A DNA stretch of 64,000 bases from assembly GCA_964542755.1 (NCBI GenBank), contig CAZIWL010000003.1, forward strand, positions 1-64,000. Reading direction: 5' to 3'. This stretch comes from SKLM01 sp964542755 (GTDB taxonomy: Bacteria > Chloroflexota > Anaerolineae > B4-G1). This document shows, one piece after another, positions 43,910 to 53,004 of this stretch; the stretch's first letter is position 1; each line of letters begins with the position of its first letter. Made by a program: the position numbers and the translations under genes. Under the pieces are notes generated by a model. It saw nothing but the letters and a program-made list of their open reading frames with translations, did no database searches and was not told where the DNA came from.

Positions 43910-45583
43910 TCACCACCCCACCGCGCAACCATCCTTGCGCGGATCGCTGCCGCCGATGAGAACACCCGTGTCGGGATCGCGTAGGATGATCTGACCGCCG
44001 CCAAACATGCCCCGCGAGAGGCCCCCTACCGATTCCACATCGTGGCCGCGCCGAGCCAGTTCAGTCAGCGTGCCTTCATCCCAGCCCTCCTCCACGAGCA
44101 ATTTGGTGGGCTGAGTCTCATTGAGATCCCCCACCTGCCCTCCAATCCTCCAGCGCGGCACGTCGAGAGCCGTCTGAGGAGTGAAGTCCAGGTCGACGAG
44201 GTTCACCAACATCTGGAAATGACCCTGAGCCTGCATGAAGCCGCCCATGACGCCAAGGGAGGCATAGAGCTCGCCACCTCGTGTTATGAGAGCTGGCATG
44301 AGCGTGTGGTAAGGGCGCTTCTCTGGGGCCAATCCATTAGGATGCTCGGGATCCAGTGAGAATAGTGCCCCTCGATTCTGCAGGCTAACGCCGCTTCCAG
44401 GAACGACGAGCCCCGTGCCGGTACTCATGTACAAACTGTTGATGAAGCTGCAGGCGTTCCCCGCACCGTCCACCACACTCAGATAGACCGTGTCCCCTTC
44501 TGGGTCTACAGGGTCGCCTCCCGAAGACCGGCTGGCACCTGCGGCCAGATCAATCGACTGGGCTAGAGACGCAGCCAATGCATCGCTGCATAACTCGTCA
44601 AGGGGAACCCGTACACTCCTCGGATCACAAATCCACCTGCCGGCGCTCGCAAAGGCGGCGCGCATGCACTCAACCATGACGTGAACCCGATCCGCCTCGC
44701 TCATCGATGCCAGGTCGAAGTTACGTGCGATGTTCGCAGCGACGATCGTCAGCAAGCCCTGACTGTTCGGTGGGCACTCGTACAGCGTGACGCCCTGGTA
44801 GGATGTCTTGACCGGTTCGACCCAACTGCTGGAGTAGGCTCCCATATCCTCAGGCGTCATCCAGCCGCCATATCGCTGCACGTGGTCGCTGGCATCGCGA
44901 GCGAAATCCCCATGGTAGACATAGTCCATCCCCTCGGCCGCAAGGCCGCGTAGCGTCCGTCCCAACGTGGGGATACGCATGATGTCACCTGGGCGAGGCG
45001 CCCGACCGTGGAGGAGCAACTCCTCACCACTCGGTTGCGGTGGACCATTGTCCAAATCGCCACTCTCCCAATCTGGGGCCCGCAGGAGCTTCTTGACCTC
45101 CTTCCGCCAGCTCGTCGCGATCAACTCCGTCGCGGGATAGCCGTTCTCTGCAGTCCAGATCGCAGGATCAAGCGTTTCACCGAAGGTCATCGTACCGTGA
45201 CGATCCAGTAGAGCGCTCCAGGCTGCAGCTGCCCCGGGCACGGTCACGGCGTGGCCGGTGAAGGTCGGTGTCTTTCTGTAGCCCAGCTGGAGGAGTTCCT
45301 CAATAGACGCGGCCGGCGGCGCCCAACCTGACCCATTCAGGGCCGACACGCGCTTGCTCTCGGCATCCCAGTAGAGAACGAAGCAGTCGCCTCCGATGCC
45401 AGTTGATATCGGCTCCACGACGTTCAGCATAGCGGCCGTAGCTACGGCCGCATCGGCAGCATTGCCACCAGACCGAAGGATCTCCAGGCCCGCCTGGGCG
45501 GCCAGGGGCTGGCTTGTCGCTACCATACCGCGAGTAGCTAGCACGTTACTTCGGCGCGAACTGAATTCGGTGTCAAGTCGCAT
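43910..45583 (-). CDS. Gamma-glutamyltransferase-like Ntn hydrolase
   Basis: 557 aa. The proenzyme cleaves itself before the catalytic Thr; here Thr365 in EGDTVYLSVVD. The large-subunit part has GMVATSQPLAAQAGLEIL, GGNAADAAVATAA and STGIGGDCFVLYW; the small-subunit part has STGTGLVVPGSGVSLQNRG and KRPYHTLMPALI. There is no signal peptide, so it is cytoplasmic, as in YwrD-like members. DTVY instead of DTTH at the active site is also seen in that branch. The substrate could be gamma-glutamyl amides rather than glutathione; this is inference. Stand-alone gene. Confidence 0.92.
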   Translation of the reverse strand: MRLDTEFSSRRSNVLATRGMVATSQPLAAQAGLEILRSGGNAADAAVATAAMLNVVEPISTGIGGDCFVLYWDAESKRVSALNGSGWAPPAASIEELLQLGYRKTPTFTGHAVTVPGAAAAWSALLDRHGTMTFGETLDPAIWTAENGYPATELIATSWRKEVKKLLRAPDWESGDLDNGPPQPSGEELLLHGRAPRPGDIMRIPTLGRTLRGLAAEGMDYVYHGDFARDASDHVQRYGGWMTPEDMGAYSSSWVEPVKTSYQGVTLYECPPNSQGLLTIVAANIARNFDLASMSEADRVHVMVECMRAAFASAGRWICDPRSVRVPLDELCSDALAASLAQSIDLAAGASRSSGGDPVDPEGDTVYLSVVDGAGNACSFINSLYMSTGTGLVVPGSGVSLQNRGALFSLDPEHPNGLAPEKRPYHTLMPALITRGGELYASLGVMGGFMQAQGHFQMLVNLVDLDFTPQTALDVPRWRIGGQVGDLNETQPTKLLVEEGWDEGTLTELARRGHDVESVGGLSRGMFGGGQIILRDPDTGVLIGGSDPRKDGCAVGW

Positions 45584-45950
45584 TTCCTACTCCATTGGAC
45601 AATACTGGGGGTCGATCTAGGACCCGGGTCGGACGCAGACGCGTGGTCGGCCATGATCCAGCGTGGAGAGCGGACGAGTTGGTTCGGCCTAAGGGCGGAG
45701 TGAGGGTGGTGACGGGGTCTCTATAGAATCGTGCCACGACACTCGGACACGCCGTGTCTAGCGTGAGCCAGCACATCAAAGGAAGTCGCCTCCGACACAA
45801 GGCATGCAACCTGGCCCGCCCCATCAGGTTCGAACCAACCCATCGCGCGTGCAGGATGTGCGCTCGGCGTGGAGCGGTAACCCCTGGTTTGCGTGCCCGA
45901 AATGGGCCGAGGCATGTCTTTCGCTACCAGCGACGCTGACGTTGGGCTGC
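45584..45950. other. About 370 bp without a gene
   Basis: Between the gamma-glutamyltransferase gene (whose promoter must lie here) and the pilin gene. No recognisable element. Confidence 0.4.
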
Positions 45951-46103
45951 CTAGAAGGGCGCTGTCGTCACAATATTGCTGTAAAGATTCCCAATAGCTG
46001 GGCCTAGCACGATCAGAATGATGATCACAATCAACACAACCAGGGCCAGAATGAGCGCGTATTCTGCTTGCCCCTGTCCGTCCTCCAGCGGCCCGAAAAG
46101 CAT
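45951..46103 (-). CDS. Flp/Fap-type pilin-like small protein
   Basis: 50 aa. A short N-terminus MLFGPLEDGQGQAEYAL leads straight into a long hydrophobic helix (ILALVVLIVIIILIVLGPAI), the layout of class IVb Flp pilins, with the typical GQ-x-x-EYALIL motif around the helix start. The Glu and Tyr of AEYA match the conserved pair. AGGAGG lies 7 nt before the ATG, and a promoter match is about 45 nt upstream. No Tad secretion genes are in the window, so it is either an orphan or exported by a system elsewhere. Confidence 0.8.
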   Translation of the reverse strand: MLFGPLEDGQGQAEYALILALVVLIVIIILIVLGPAIGNLYSNIVTTAPF

Positions 46104-46145
46104 GGTGTGCCTCCTCATAGAGAGTGCAGCGAAAAATCTTGGGCA

Positions 46146-46173
46146 ATCCTATCACAGTCCTGGGTTTGGACAA
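46146..46173 (-). promoter_or_regulatory. Promoter of the pilin gene
   Basis: On the minus strand TTGTCC (46168-46173), a 16-bp spacer and TAGGAT (46146-46151), 43 nt before the pilin start. A moderate sigma-70 match. Confidence 0.5.
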
Positions 46174-46274
46174 GCGCAACCCTACATCCGCGGGGCGACA
46201 GCCAAGGAAGACCGTTCCAGCCTGGTATCCGTCGGGGCGAAGAGAGCAACGAGCTACCCACGGCAGGCCCCTCT

Positions 46275-47759
46275 CTACCCCGCAGTCGCCTCACGTTCCT
46301 TGGCCGTCTCCCAGAACGTGTCGAGCTCGTCAATCGAAAGATCCGCGATGTCCAGATTCCTCTCTCGCGCTTGCCGCTCCAGACTCGCGAACCGCCGGGC
46401 GAACCGTGCGTTCGCGCTACGCAGTGCCGTCTCCGGTTCCACACCAAGCCAGCGCGCCCAGTTCGCCACCGCGAACAACAGATCGCCGAGCTCAGCCTCC
46501 TTCCGCCCCAGCGAAGACGCCTCCTCCAGCTCCTCAATCTCCTCGCGCACCTTAGCCCTCACGCCCGCCACCGCAGACCAGTCGAATCCCACCCGCGCCA
46601 CTCGCGCGCCGTACGTATAGGCCTGCTGGAGCGCCGGGAGGGCCGCCGGCACCCCATCCAGGATAGACTCTCGTTCGACCTTCTCCGCGCGCTTCAACAT
46701 CTCCCAGTTCTGAAGCACCTCTCCCGTGTCCTTCACAGCCTTCTCGCCCCAGACGTGCGGATGTCGATACTTCAATTTCGCGTCGATCCCGCCGATAACA
46801 TCCGGCATCTTGAAGACGCCGCCCTCCGTCGCAATCTGCGTCTGGAGCACGATCTGGAGGAGCAGATCACCGAGTTCCTCCTGAAGGCCATCCAGGTCCC
46901 CGCGATCAATCGCCGAAACCGCCTCGTACGCCTCCTCAACGAGGCCCGGACGGAGACTCTCATGGGTCTGCTCACGATCCCACGGGCAGCCACCTGGGGA
47001 CCGCAGCCGCGCCACCGTCTCTTGGAGACCTTCGAAGCTCGCCACTTGTCCAAGGGACGGCACGTACAGCGTCGTAAGATGGGCAGACGCCTCATCCATA
47101 ACCCCCGGTCGATCCAACTGGTAGAGAACGTGGCTCTCGACTCGTTCATCTTGGGTCCCCGCTGCGTGGACCAACACCACCTCAAGCTCGTCGGGGTACT
47201 CGTTCATCAAGGCTAACTTCACCCCGCTGGCTACGGAACGACTATGTAGCTGGCCCACAAGTGCCGGGAAGTCGGGATTTATCGGCGGATGGTGGGCGGC
47301 TGCCACCTCAACGGCATCTAGGATTTGCATACCGTCCAGGGCATCGACCTCCAAAGCGGTCAACGTCGGCTCCACGAAGCTCAGTCCCGGAATAACGCGG
47401 ACCCTGAGTCCTTCCTCCCTAGCCCGACGCAGAATCCCACTCACGGTAGCCTCACCCACCATAGGATGCCCGGGCACGCCGTACACGACCCCCTGCGGGC
47501 GGCTTCCCAGGTCCACCAGATCGGCGACGATGCCCTCGTAGACGTCGGCAAACCTCTCCGCCTTATCATAGAGCAAGTCGAAACTGTGAACGTCCAAATG
47601 ATCCGGCAACCGCTTCACTGTCGGATGCCGCTCCGTCCGCAGCCAAACCTCCGATGCCTCTGTGAGAACGTGCCAAGCCTCACGCGTAACTTGCCCCTCG
47701 TCCCCCGGCCCTAATCCCACGATGGTGATCGTCCCCAACGGCCTTCCTCCAGTACTCAT
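46275..47759 (-). CDS. mazG: Tetrapyrrole methylase domain fused to MazG nucleotide pyrophosphohydrolase
   Basis: 494 aa from ATG 47759 (MSTGGRPLG). Residues about 9-215 form a SAM-dependent methylase fold (TITIVGLGPGDEGQVTREA, VVYGVPGHPMVGEATV, GLSFVEPTLTAL); about 245-480 holds two MazG units, the first with RSPGGCPWDREQTHESL, LVEEAYEAVSAID and EELGDLLLQIVLQ, the second with VREEIEELEEA and ELGDLLFAVANWARW. MazG hydrolyses NTPs to NMP and PPi, cleaning damaged nucleotides and limiting ppGpp. The fusion resembles YabN of Bacillus; the role of the methylase part is unknown. It follows the ribosomal cluster on the same strand behind a terminator. Confidence 0.94.
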   Translation of the reverse strand: MSTGGRPLGTITIVGLGPGDEGQVTREAWHVLTEASEVWLRTERHPTVKRLPDHLDVHSFDLLYDKAERFADVYEGIVADLVDLGSRPQGVVYGVPGHPMVGEATVSGILRRAREEGLRVRVIPGLSFVEPTLTALEVDALDGMQILDAVEVAAAHHPPINPDFPALVGQLHSRSVASGVKLALMNEYPDELEVVLVHAAGTQDERVESHVLYQLDRPGVMDEASAHLTTLYVPSLGQVASFEGLQETVARLRSPGGCPWDREQTHESLRPGLVEEAYEAVSAIDRGDLDGLQEELGDLLLQIVLQTQIATEGGVFKMPDVIGGIDAKLKYRHPHVWGEKAVKDTGEVLQNWEMLKRAEKVERESILDGVPAALPALQQAYTYGARVARVGFDWSAVAGVRAKVREEIEELEEASSLGRKEAELGDLLFAVANWARWLGVEPETALRSANARFARRFASLERQARERNLDIADLSIDELDTFWETAKEREATAG

Positions 47760-47770
47760 GACAAGACAAA

Positions 47771-47796
47771 GGGGCAAGGCTTGGATGCCCTGCCCC
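47771..47796 (-). terminator. Terminator of the rpsI end of the ribosomal cluster
   Basis: Reading the minus strand: GGGGCAGGGC, loop ATCCAA, GCCTTGCCCC (10-bp stem with one G-U), then TTTGTCTTGT. It ends 11 nt before the mazG start, so some read-through into mazG is possible. Confidence 0.65.
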
Positions 47797-47892
47797 TACT
47801 GTTTAGTTGCTACACCTGACCGACCAGCGCAGCTAGGATACCTGCACAGCGCCTCGGGTCGGCTCGCGCCCGCCCGAGCGCCGGTTGTTGAC

Positions 47893-48288
47893 CTAGCGCT
47901 TGGTGTACTGAGGCGCCTTGCGCGCCTTCTTGAGCCCCGGCTTCTTACGCTCCTTCACCCGCGCGTCACGCGTCAGATAGCCTCCCTGCCGCAGTGGAGG
48001 ACGGAACTCAGGATCTACCTCCAGTAGTGCCCGTGCAATCCCCAGGCGGATGGCGCCGGCCTGCCCGCGCACGCCTCCGCCTTCCACCAGGACGCTGACG
48101 TCAAACCGATCCGCCGTCTCAGTCACCTCAAGGGGCTTCCTCAACAGCAACACGTCCATCCTCCGGCAAAAATACTCTTCCATCGGGCGGTCGTTCACCA
48201 CGATATTCCCCTGGCCATCCGGGTAGAGACGCACCCGCGCCGTCGCTGCCTTCCGTCGCCCAACACCCTCATAGTACTTCATCGCCAT
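47893..48288 (-). CDS. rpsI: Small ribosomal subunit protein S9
   Basis: 131 aa from ATG 48288, behind GGGAGGAG. It binds the 16S rRNA head, with its C-terminus reaching the P-site tRNA. Landmarks are YYEGVGRRKAATARV, GGGVRGQAGAIRLGIARAL, DARVKERKKPGLKKARK and the terminal QYTKR. Follows rplM by 16 nt, the universal rplM-rpsI pair, and is the last gene of the ribosomal run. Confidence 0.98.
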   Translation of the reverse strand: MAMKYYEGVGRRKAATARVRLYPDGQGNIVVNDRPMEEYFCRRMDVLLLRKPLEVTETADRFDVSVLVEGGGVRGQAGAIRLGIARALLEVDPEFRPPLRQGGYLTRDARVKERKKPGLKKARKAPQYTKR

Positions 48289-48304
48289 AATCCTCTCCTC
48301 CCAA

Positions 48305-48736
48305 CTACAGGTCCAGCGGCTCAGGCTGCTGGGCTTCATGGGGGTGATCCGCACCAGCATACACCTTCAGCTTCTTGATCATCTTCCGCCCCAGGCGGTT
48401 CTTGGGTAGCATGCCCCGGACAGCCAACTCGATTACGCGCGTCGGGTGTTCCTCGAGCATCCTCCTAAGCGAGATTTCCTTCAGCCCTCCTGGATAGCCC
48501 GAATGCCGGTAGTACGTCTTCTGATCTAGCTTACGGCCTGTGACGTGCACTTTCTCGGCGTTCACCACGATAACATAGTCGCCCACGTCAGCAGCCGGCG
48601 TATAGATCGGCTTGTGCTTCCCCCGAACCACCTGTGCTACCTCGCTCGCCAGGCGACCAAGCGTCTGTCCCTTGGCATCCACGACGTACCACTTTCGCTG
48701 GATATCCTCCGGTTTCGTCACGTACGTTCTCTTCAC
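48305..48736 (-). CDS. rplM: Large ribosomal subunit protein L13
   Basis: 143 aa from GTG 48736 (VKRTYVTKPED). An upstream in-frame ATG would add 7 residues, but it overlaps the AGGAG that serves the GTG, and the usual L13 length (142-145 aa) favours the GTG. Motifs are WYVVDAKGQTLGRLAS, IVVNAEKVHVTG, KTYYRHSGYPGGLK and MLPKNRLGRKMIKKLKVY. Binds 23S rRNA and is an early assembly protein. Confidence 0.97.
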   Translation of the reverse strand: MKRTYVTKPEDIQRKWYVVDAKGQTLGRLASEVAQVVRGKHKPIYTPAADVGDYVIVVNAEKVHVTGRKLDQKTYYRHSGYPGGLKEISLRRMLEEHPTRVIELAVRGMLPKNRLGRKMIKKLKVYAGADHPHEAQQPEPLDL

Positions 48737-48941
48737 AATCTCACAACTCCTACTCAATGCATGGGTCCTGACTAGCAGTTCTGTCTTTGGGCCCCATCCT
48801 CCCGACGGACCCTCTGCCTAGCCCTCGCACCCACCACGCCCGGTTACCCGGCACAATGCGAAGCGCTCAACGGCCTCAGCCACCCCGTGTGGAGCCACCG
48901 GCCCCACTCCGAAGAGCCCACCAGCAGATCTCGTCACAGGC

Positions 48942-49709
48942 CTAATACGTCACCCCCATCAGACACAACCCCTGCGGGGGTGCCGTCTGGCCCGCCTCGC
49001 CCCGCTCGCGTGCCGCGAACGCATCCTTGAAATCCGAGACAGCCATCCTCCCCTGTCCCACGTCCAACAGCGTCCCAACAATACTCCGAACCATCCGGTA
49101 CAGGAACGCATTCGCCTCAATGTCAAACCTCAGCATCGTGCCGCCTGCCAACTCAGACCCGAAAGGCCCGCCCCCATCCTCTTCGCTCCTCCAACCCGCC
49201 GAGAAGACCTGCCGAACGGTCACGTCCCCCTGCGGGGGTCGCCCGAAGGTAGCGAAATCATGCTCACCTACCAGGTCCACCGCGGCCGCCTGCATCGCCC
49301 CGACATCCAACGCATAGGGCATGTGCAGACTAAAACGCCCTGCCATCGGCCACCGTCGCGCCCCATTGTAGACCCGGTACCGGTACCATCTTCTCTGCGC
49401 ATCAAAGCGCGGATGGAACTTGCGCGACGCCTCCCTCACCTCACTCACTGCAACGTCGTCGGGCAACACCGCATTCAACGCCCTCTGGAGGGCCTCCACG
49501 CCGTGCCGCCAAGAGATCTCGAACGCGATCACCTGTCCCGCGGCATGCACGCCGGCGTCGGTCCGTCCCGCCCCGACAATTCGAACCCCTTCCTGGCCGA
49601 TCTCACTCAGGCCAGTCTCTACCGCCTCCTGAATCGTCGGCACGTCGACCTGGCGCTGGAATCCCGCGTAGTCTGTCCCATCGTAGGAGACGACCGCCCG
49701 GACCCTCAT
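48942..49709 (-). CDS. truA: tRNA pseudouridine(38-40) synthase
   Basis: 255 aa from ATG 49709 (MRVRAVVSYDGTDYAGFQRQ). It isomerises uridines 38-40 in the anticodon stem-loop. The catalytic Asp is in GAGRTDAGVHA; GEHDFATFG and ANAFLYRMVRSIVGTLLDVG are conserved. It lies 25 nt after rplQ, the common rplQ-truA order. Confidence 0.96.
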   Translation of the reverse strand: MRVRAVVSYDGTDYAGFQRQVDVPTIQEAVETGLSEIGQEGVRIVGAGRTDAGVHAAGQVIAFEISWRHGVEALQRALNAVLPDDVAVSEVREASRKFHPRFDAQRRWYRYRVYNGARRWPMAGRFSLHMPYALDVGAMQAAAVDLVGEHDFATFGRPPQGDVTVRQVFSAGWRSEEDGGGPFGSELAGGTMLRFDIEANAFLYRMVRSIVGTLLDVGQGRMAVSDFKDAFAARERGEAGQTAPPQGLCLMGVTY

Positions 49710-49733
49710 CAAGCCGGCGTGGCCCCTCGGATG

Positions 49734-50141
49734 CTACACCAGCTCCAGCAGGACCATCGGCGCCGCGTCACCTTTGCGATGCCCCAGCTTGTACACCCGC
49801 GTGTAGCCACCGGGCCTATCCAGGTAGCGAGGTGCGATCTCCTCAAAGAGAATCTGAAGCACGTCGACCCAGTAGCCCTCTTCATCCTTCACCCAACGAT
49901 GTAGCCGTTTCTCTGCCAGCCGCCGCGCGTGAACGCCACGGCTTGGCTCCTCCTCCGCCGCGACCAGGCCACGCTTCGCCAGGGTAATCAGCTTCTCTGC
50001 GTATCCACGGACCGCCTTCGCCTTGGCCTCGGTTGTCTCAACGTACCCGTTAAAAAACAACGACGTCACCAGGTTGCGGCGCAGGGACTTCCGATGCGCG
50101 CTGTCACGCCCTAGTTTCTTGCCCGCCACACGGTGCCGCAT
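49734..50141 (-). CDS. rplQ: Large ribosomal subunit protein L17
   Basis: 135 aa: MRHRVAGKKLGRDSAHRKSL start, LFFNGYVETTEAKAKAVR, AEKLITLAKRG, and a GGYTRVYKLGHRKGDAAPM end. Binds 23S rRNA. The rpoA stop and rplQ start share a base (TAATG), so translation is coupled. Confidence 0.98.
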   Translation of the reverse strand: MRHRVAGKKLGRDSAHRKSLRRNLVTSLFFNGYVETTEAKAKAVRGYAEKLITLAKRGLVAAEEEPSRGVHARRLAEKRLHRWVKDEEGYWVDVLQILFEEIAPRYLDRPGGYTRVYKLGHRKGDAAPMVLLELV

Positions 50142-51097
50142 TACACTCCTCCAATGTCATCTAGCAGATCCGCCTCGTCGAGAGACTCTCTGATCTCATC
50201 CAACGACTTGGCTCCCACGTTACGGACGGCAAGCAGAGCGTCCTCGCCGCCTTCCTCCAACATCTCCATCACCTCGCCCACGTTCTTGACGCCCGCGCGG
50301 CGCAGAGCATTGAACACCCTCGTACTGAGCCCCAGCTGGTCGAGCGGCATGTCGTAGACCTCGCTCGGCAGCCCTTCCTCGGCTTCCTCCTCTTCGACGA
50401 TCTCGGCCCCTTCATCCTCCAGCGTGAAGCCTGCAATCAATCGTAGGTGCTTGAGCAGAATCCGGGCCGCGTCCTTCAACGCCTCAAACGGCGGCACCCT
50501 GCCATCGCTCCAAATCTCGAGCGTCAGCCGATCATAGTCCGTGATCTGGCCCACACGCGCACGAACCACGTCGTACGCCACGCGGCGCACCGGGCTGAAC
50601 ACGGCGTCGATCGGCATCTCGCCGATGATGCCCGTCTCCTCCTCCTCGGCCGGCCGATACCCCCAACCCTTCTCAACCGTGAAATCGATATCGATCGACG
50701 ACTCATCGTCATCCACGATGAGAAGCTGAAGATCCGGATTCATGATCTCGATCTCCGGTGGCGCAATAATGTCTCCAGCAGTGACCGTCCCCCCACCTTC
50801 CGCGTGGAGGGACATGTGCATCGGTTCCTCACCATCCATCTCCAGCTTCAATTGCTTCACACGAAGGATGAAGTGCATCACATCTTCGCGCGCACCCGGA
50901 ATCGTCGTGAACTCATGCGGTACATCTGAGATTCGAACCTTCGTCACAGCCGCGCCGCCAAGTGACGACAGCAGCACGCGCCGCAGCGCGTTACCTATCG
51001 TTATGCCAAACCCTCGCTCCAACGGCCCGATAATAAATCGGCCATACTCCCTGGAGGTTACATCTGTTTCAATTCTCGGCAACACTTGAACTGACAA
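50141..51097 (-). CDS. rpoA: RNA polymerase alpha subunit
   Basis: 318 aa from a TTG, chosen because AAGGAGG sits 7 nt upstream and the N-terminus then reads SVQVLPRIE. The assembly domain has GRFIIGPLERGFGITIGNAL and RRVLLSSLGGAAVTKVRI; an acidic linker (EEEEAEEGLPSE, about 235-247) leads to the C-terminal domain with LSTRVFNALRRAGVKNVGEV and NVGAKSLDEIRESL, which binds UP elements and activators. Standard length. An alternative GTG four codons later is less likely. Confidence 0.97.
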   Translation of the reverse strand: MSVQVLPRIETDVTSREYGRFIIGPLERGFGITIGNALRRVLLSSLGGAAVTKVRISDVPHEFTTIPGAREDVMHFILRVKQLKLEMDGEEPMHMSLHAEGGGTVTAGDIIAPPEIEIMNPDLQLLIVDDDESSIDIDFTVEKGWGYRPAEEEETGIIGEMPIDAVFSPVRRVAYDVVRARVGQITDYDRLTLEIWSDGRVPPFEALKDAARILLKHLRLIAGFTLEDEGAEIVEEEEAEEGLPSEVYDMPLDQLGLSTRVFNALRRAGVKNVGEVMEMLEEGGEDALLAVRNVGAKSLDEIRESLDEADLLDDIGGV

Positions 51098-51296
51098 GCG
51101 GCGCCTCCTTGCTAGCTAGTATTTGCTCAAAGACAACAACGTCGCACTCCGCGACTATGGTGCTATGATTCCCATCCCACAGTTGTCACGAAACAAGAGC
51201 CCAATCCCTGGTCGTGCCAATGAACAAGACCACGTGATCAACCCAGAGATTTCCGTCCCAACGGCGGGGCATCCCACACGCGACGAGCCGCGTGCA

Positions 51297-51938
51297 CTAC
51301 CGTGAATAGTATTCCACGATAAGCTGCTCGTTCAGCGTCGTGTCGATATCCCCTCGGGCGGGCTCCCGGAGCATCCGCCCCGACATCGACTTGGCGTCCA
51401 GCGTCAGCCAGTCCACGACAGCCCCATCGTCCAGGCCCTCGGCGCGATTCTTGAAGTAGGTGCGCTTCCGGCTCGCCTCCCGGACGGAAACCGTGTCCTC
51501 CGGCTTAACGAGGTAGGATGGAGCCTTCAACCGTCGTCCGTTCACCGAGAAATGACCATGTGCCACCAACTGCCGCGCCTGCGCCCGCGAGTCGGCGAAA
51601 CCCATGCGGTAGACGACGTTGTCCAGACGGCGCTCCAACAATGTCAACAGATTCTCTCCCGTCACACCAGACCTTCGCTCGGCCTTGCCGAAGAAACGTC
51701 GCATCTGACGCTCAAGCATGCCGTAGATCCTCTTCGCCTTTTGCTTCTCGCGAAGCTGATGCGCGTAGTCTGACTGGCGCCGACGTCGGAAACGGGCCAC
51801 CCAGCCGTGCTGACCGGGAGGATACCCGCGCTTCCGCTCAAACGGACACTTCGGGGAGAAACAACGCGTCCCCTTAAGAAACAGTTTCTCGCCTTCACGA
51901 CGGCACAGCTTGCAGACCGGGCCGGTATATCTTGCCAT
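51297..51938 (-). CDS. rpsD: Small ribosomal subunit protein S4 (zinc-binding form)
   Basis: 213 aa. Organises the 5' domain of 16S rRNA and can regulate its operon. Four cysteines C9, C12, C26 and C31 form the C+ zinc site. The S4 domain has RRLDNVVYRMGFADSRAQAR and GHFSVNGRRLKAPSYLVKPE, and the end is NEQLIVEYYSR. Roughly 200 bp separate it from rpoA. Confidence 0.98.
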   Translation of the reverse strand: MARYTGPVCKLCRREGEKLFLKGTRCFSPKCPFERKRGYPPGQHGWVARFRRRRQSDYAHQLREKQKAKRIYGMLERQMRRFFGKAERRSGVTGENLLTLLERRLDNVVYRMGFADSRAQARQLVAHGHFSVNGRRLKAPSYLVKPEDTVSVREASRKRTYFKNRAEGLDDGAVVDWLTLDAKSMSGRMLREPARGDIDTTLNEQLIVEYYSR

Positions 51939-51973
51939 ACTTCCAATGCCTCCGTTACTTCACTTAATCAACA

Positions 51974-52345
51974 CTACGTTCGTCGCCTCTTGGGTGGGCG
52001 GCAACCATTGTGCGGAATGGGCGTCACGTCTGTGATAGACATGACCTCGATCCCCACTGCCTGAATCGCTCGAATCGCCGCCTCACGGCCCGGTCCAGGC
52101 CCATTCACAAAGACGTCAACCTGTGTCATGCCGTTGTCGATGGCCTCTCCAGCCGCCGTCCTCGCCGCCTGACGCGCTGCGAAGGATGTGCTCCTGCGCG
52201 CGCCCCGGAAACCCACAGACCCACCGCTCGCCCACGTCAGGACGTTCCCCTGCTGATCCGTCAACGTCACGATCGTGTTGTTGAACGTCGAGTGAATATG
52301 GGCTTGACCCTGCGAAACCCTCCGACTAAACCTCTTTCTCGCCAT
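51974..52345 (-). CDS. rpsK: Small ribosomal subunit protein S11
   Basis: 123 aa. Binds the platform of the 30S subunit. FNNTIVTLTDQQGNVLTWAS, GFRGARRSTSFAARQAA, VNGPGPGREAAIRA and ITDVTPIPHNGCRPPKRRR are standard. Confidence 0.98.
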   Translation of the reverse strand: MARKRFSRRVSQGQAHIHSTFNNTIVTLTDQQGNVLTWASGGSVGFRGARRSTSFAARQAARTAAGEAIDNGMTQVDVFVNGPGPGREAAIRAIQAVGIEVMSITDVTPIPHNGCRPPKRRRT

Positions 52346-52370
52346 ACACTCCCCCCAATGCCCCGATTGA

Positions 52371-52760
52371 CTACGTCTTCTTCATGCCGCGCCGGCGTCC
52401 CTGGCCCGCCACCGTCTTCTTCGGGCCCTTGCGCGTGCGGGCATTCGTCCGCGTTCGCTGCCCGCGGACTGGTAGCCCTCGGATGTGTCGAATACCACGG
52501 TAGCAGCGAATGTCCTTCAGGCGACGGATGTTCTGCTGTATCTGACGACGCAGATCACCCTCAACCCGGTACTCCCGGTCAATCGTCTGCCGCAGCCCAC
52601 TCACCTCCGACTCGGTCAGATCCCTAACCCGCTTATCCGGATCGATGCCCACCCTCTCCAGAATCTCATTACTCCGTGTGCGTCCAATGCCGTAGATATA
52701 GGTCAAGCTTACCTCGACCCGCTTATCCCTTGGCAAGTCCACCCCTGCTATACGTGCCAT
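52371..52760 (-). CDS. rpsM: Small ribosomal subunit protein S13
   Basis: 129 aa. Contacts 23S rRNA and P-site tRNA from the 30S head. ARIAGVDLPRDKRVEVSLTY, YGIGRTRSNEIL, GLRQTIDREYRVEGDLRR, CYRGIRHIRGLPVRGQRTRT and a basic end (PKKTVAGQGRRRGMKK). Confidence 0.98.
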   Translation of the reverse strand: MARIAGVDLPRDKRVEVSLTYIYGIGRTRSNEILERVGIDPDKRVRDLTESEVSGLRQTIDREYRVEGDLRRQIQQNIRRLKDIRCYRGIRHIRGLPVRGQRTRTNARTRKGPKKTVAGQGRRRGMKKT

Positions 52761-52836
52761 AACTCCTCAACCTCCGTCAGAAACTCGTGCCGTCCGGCGA
52801 AGCACGAGACGCTCCGCCACGCGACCAAGATAAGTG

Positions 52837-52950
52837 CTACCCCTGGCGCTGCTTGTGCTTGGGGTTCTCACAAATCACGTACACTCTGCCCCGTCTTCGA
52901 ACGATCTTGCACTTCGGGCACATCTTCTTAACCGATGCTCTAACCTTCAT
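52837..52950 (-). CDS. rpmJ: Large ribosomal subunit protein L36
   Basis: 37 aa: MKVRASVKKMCPKCKIVRRR, then GRVYVICENPKHKQRQG. Zinc ligands are C11, C14, C27 and H32 (the C-C-C-H form). AGGAGG is 5 nt before the ATG. Binds 23S rRNA. It lies 76 nt before rpsM, but infA, usually just upstream, is absent. Confidence 0.97.
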   Translation of the reverse strand: MKVRASVKKMCPKCKIVRRRGRVYVICENPKHKQRQG

Positions 52951-53004
52951 CACTTCCTCCTACGGAAACGACCTTGTCCTACGTACAACCCTAGCTGCCA
53001 CAAC

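Noticed and set aside
43561..44004. 147-codon minus-strand frame overlapping the end of the gamma-glutamyltransferase gene
   Set aside because: It overlaps both the candidate RNA terminator and the real gene and has no recognisable motif.
46068..47216. 382-codon plus-strand frame opposite mazG
   Set aside because: Shadow frame of a well-supported gene.
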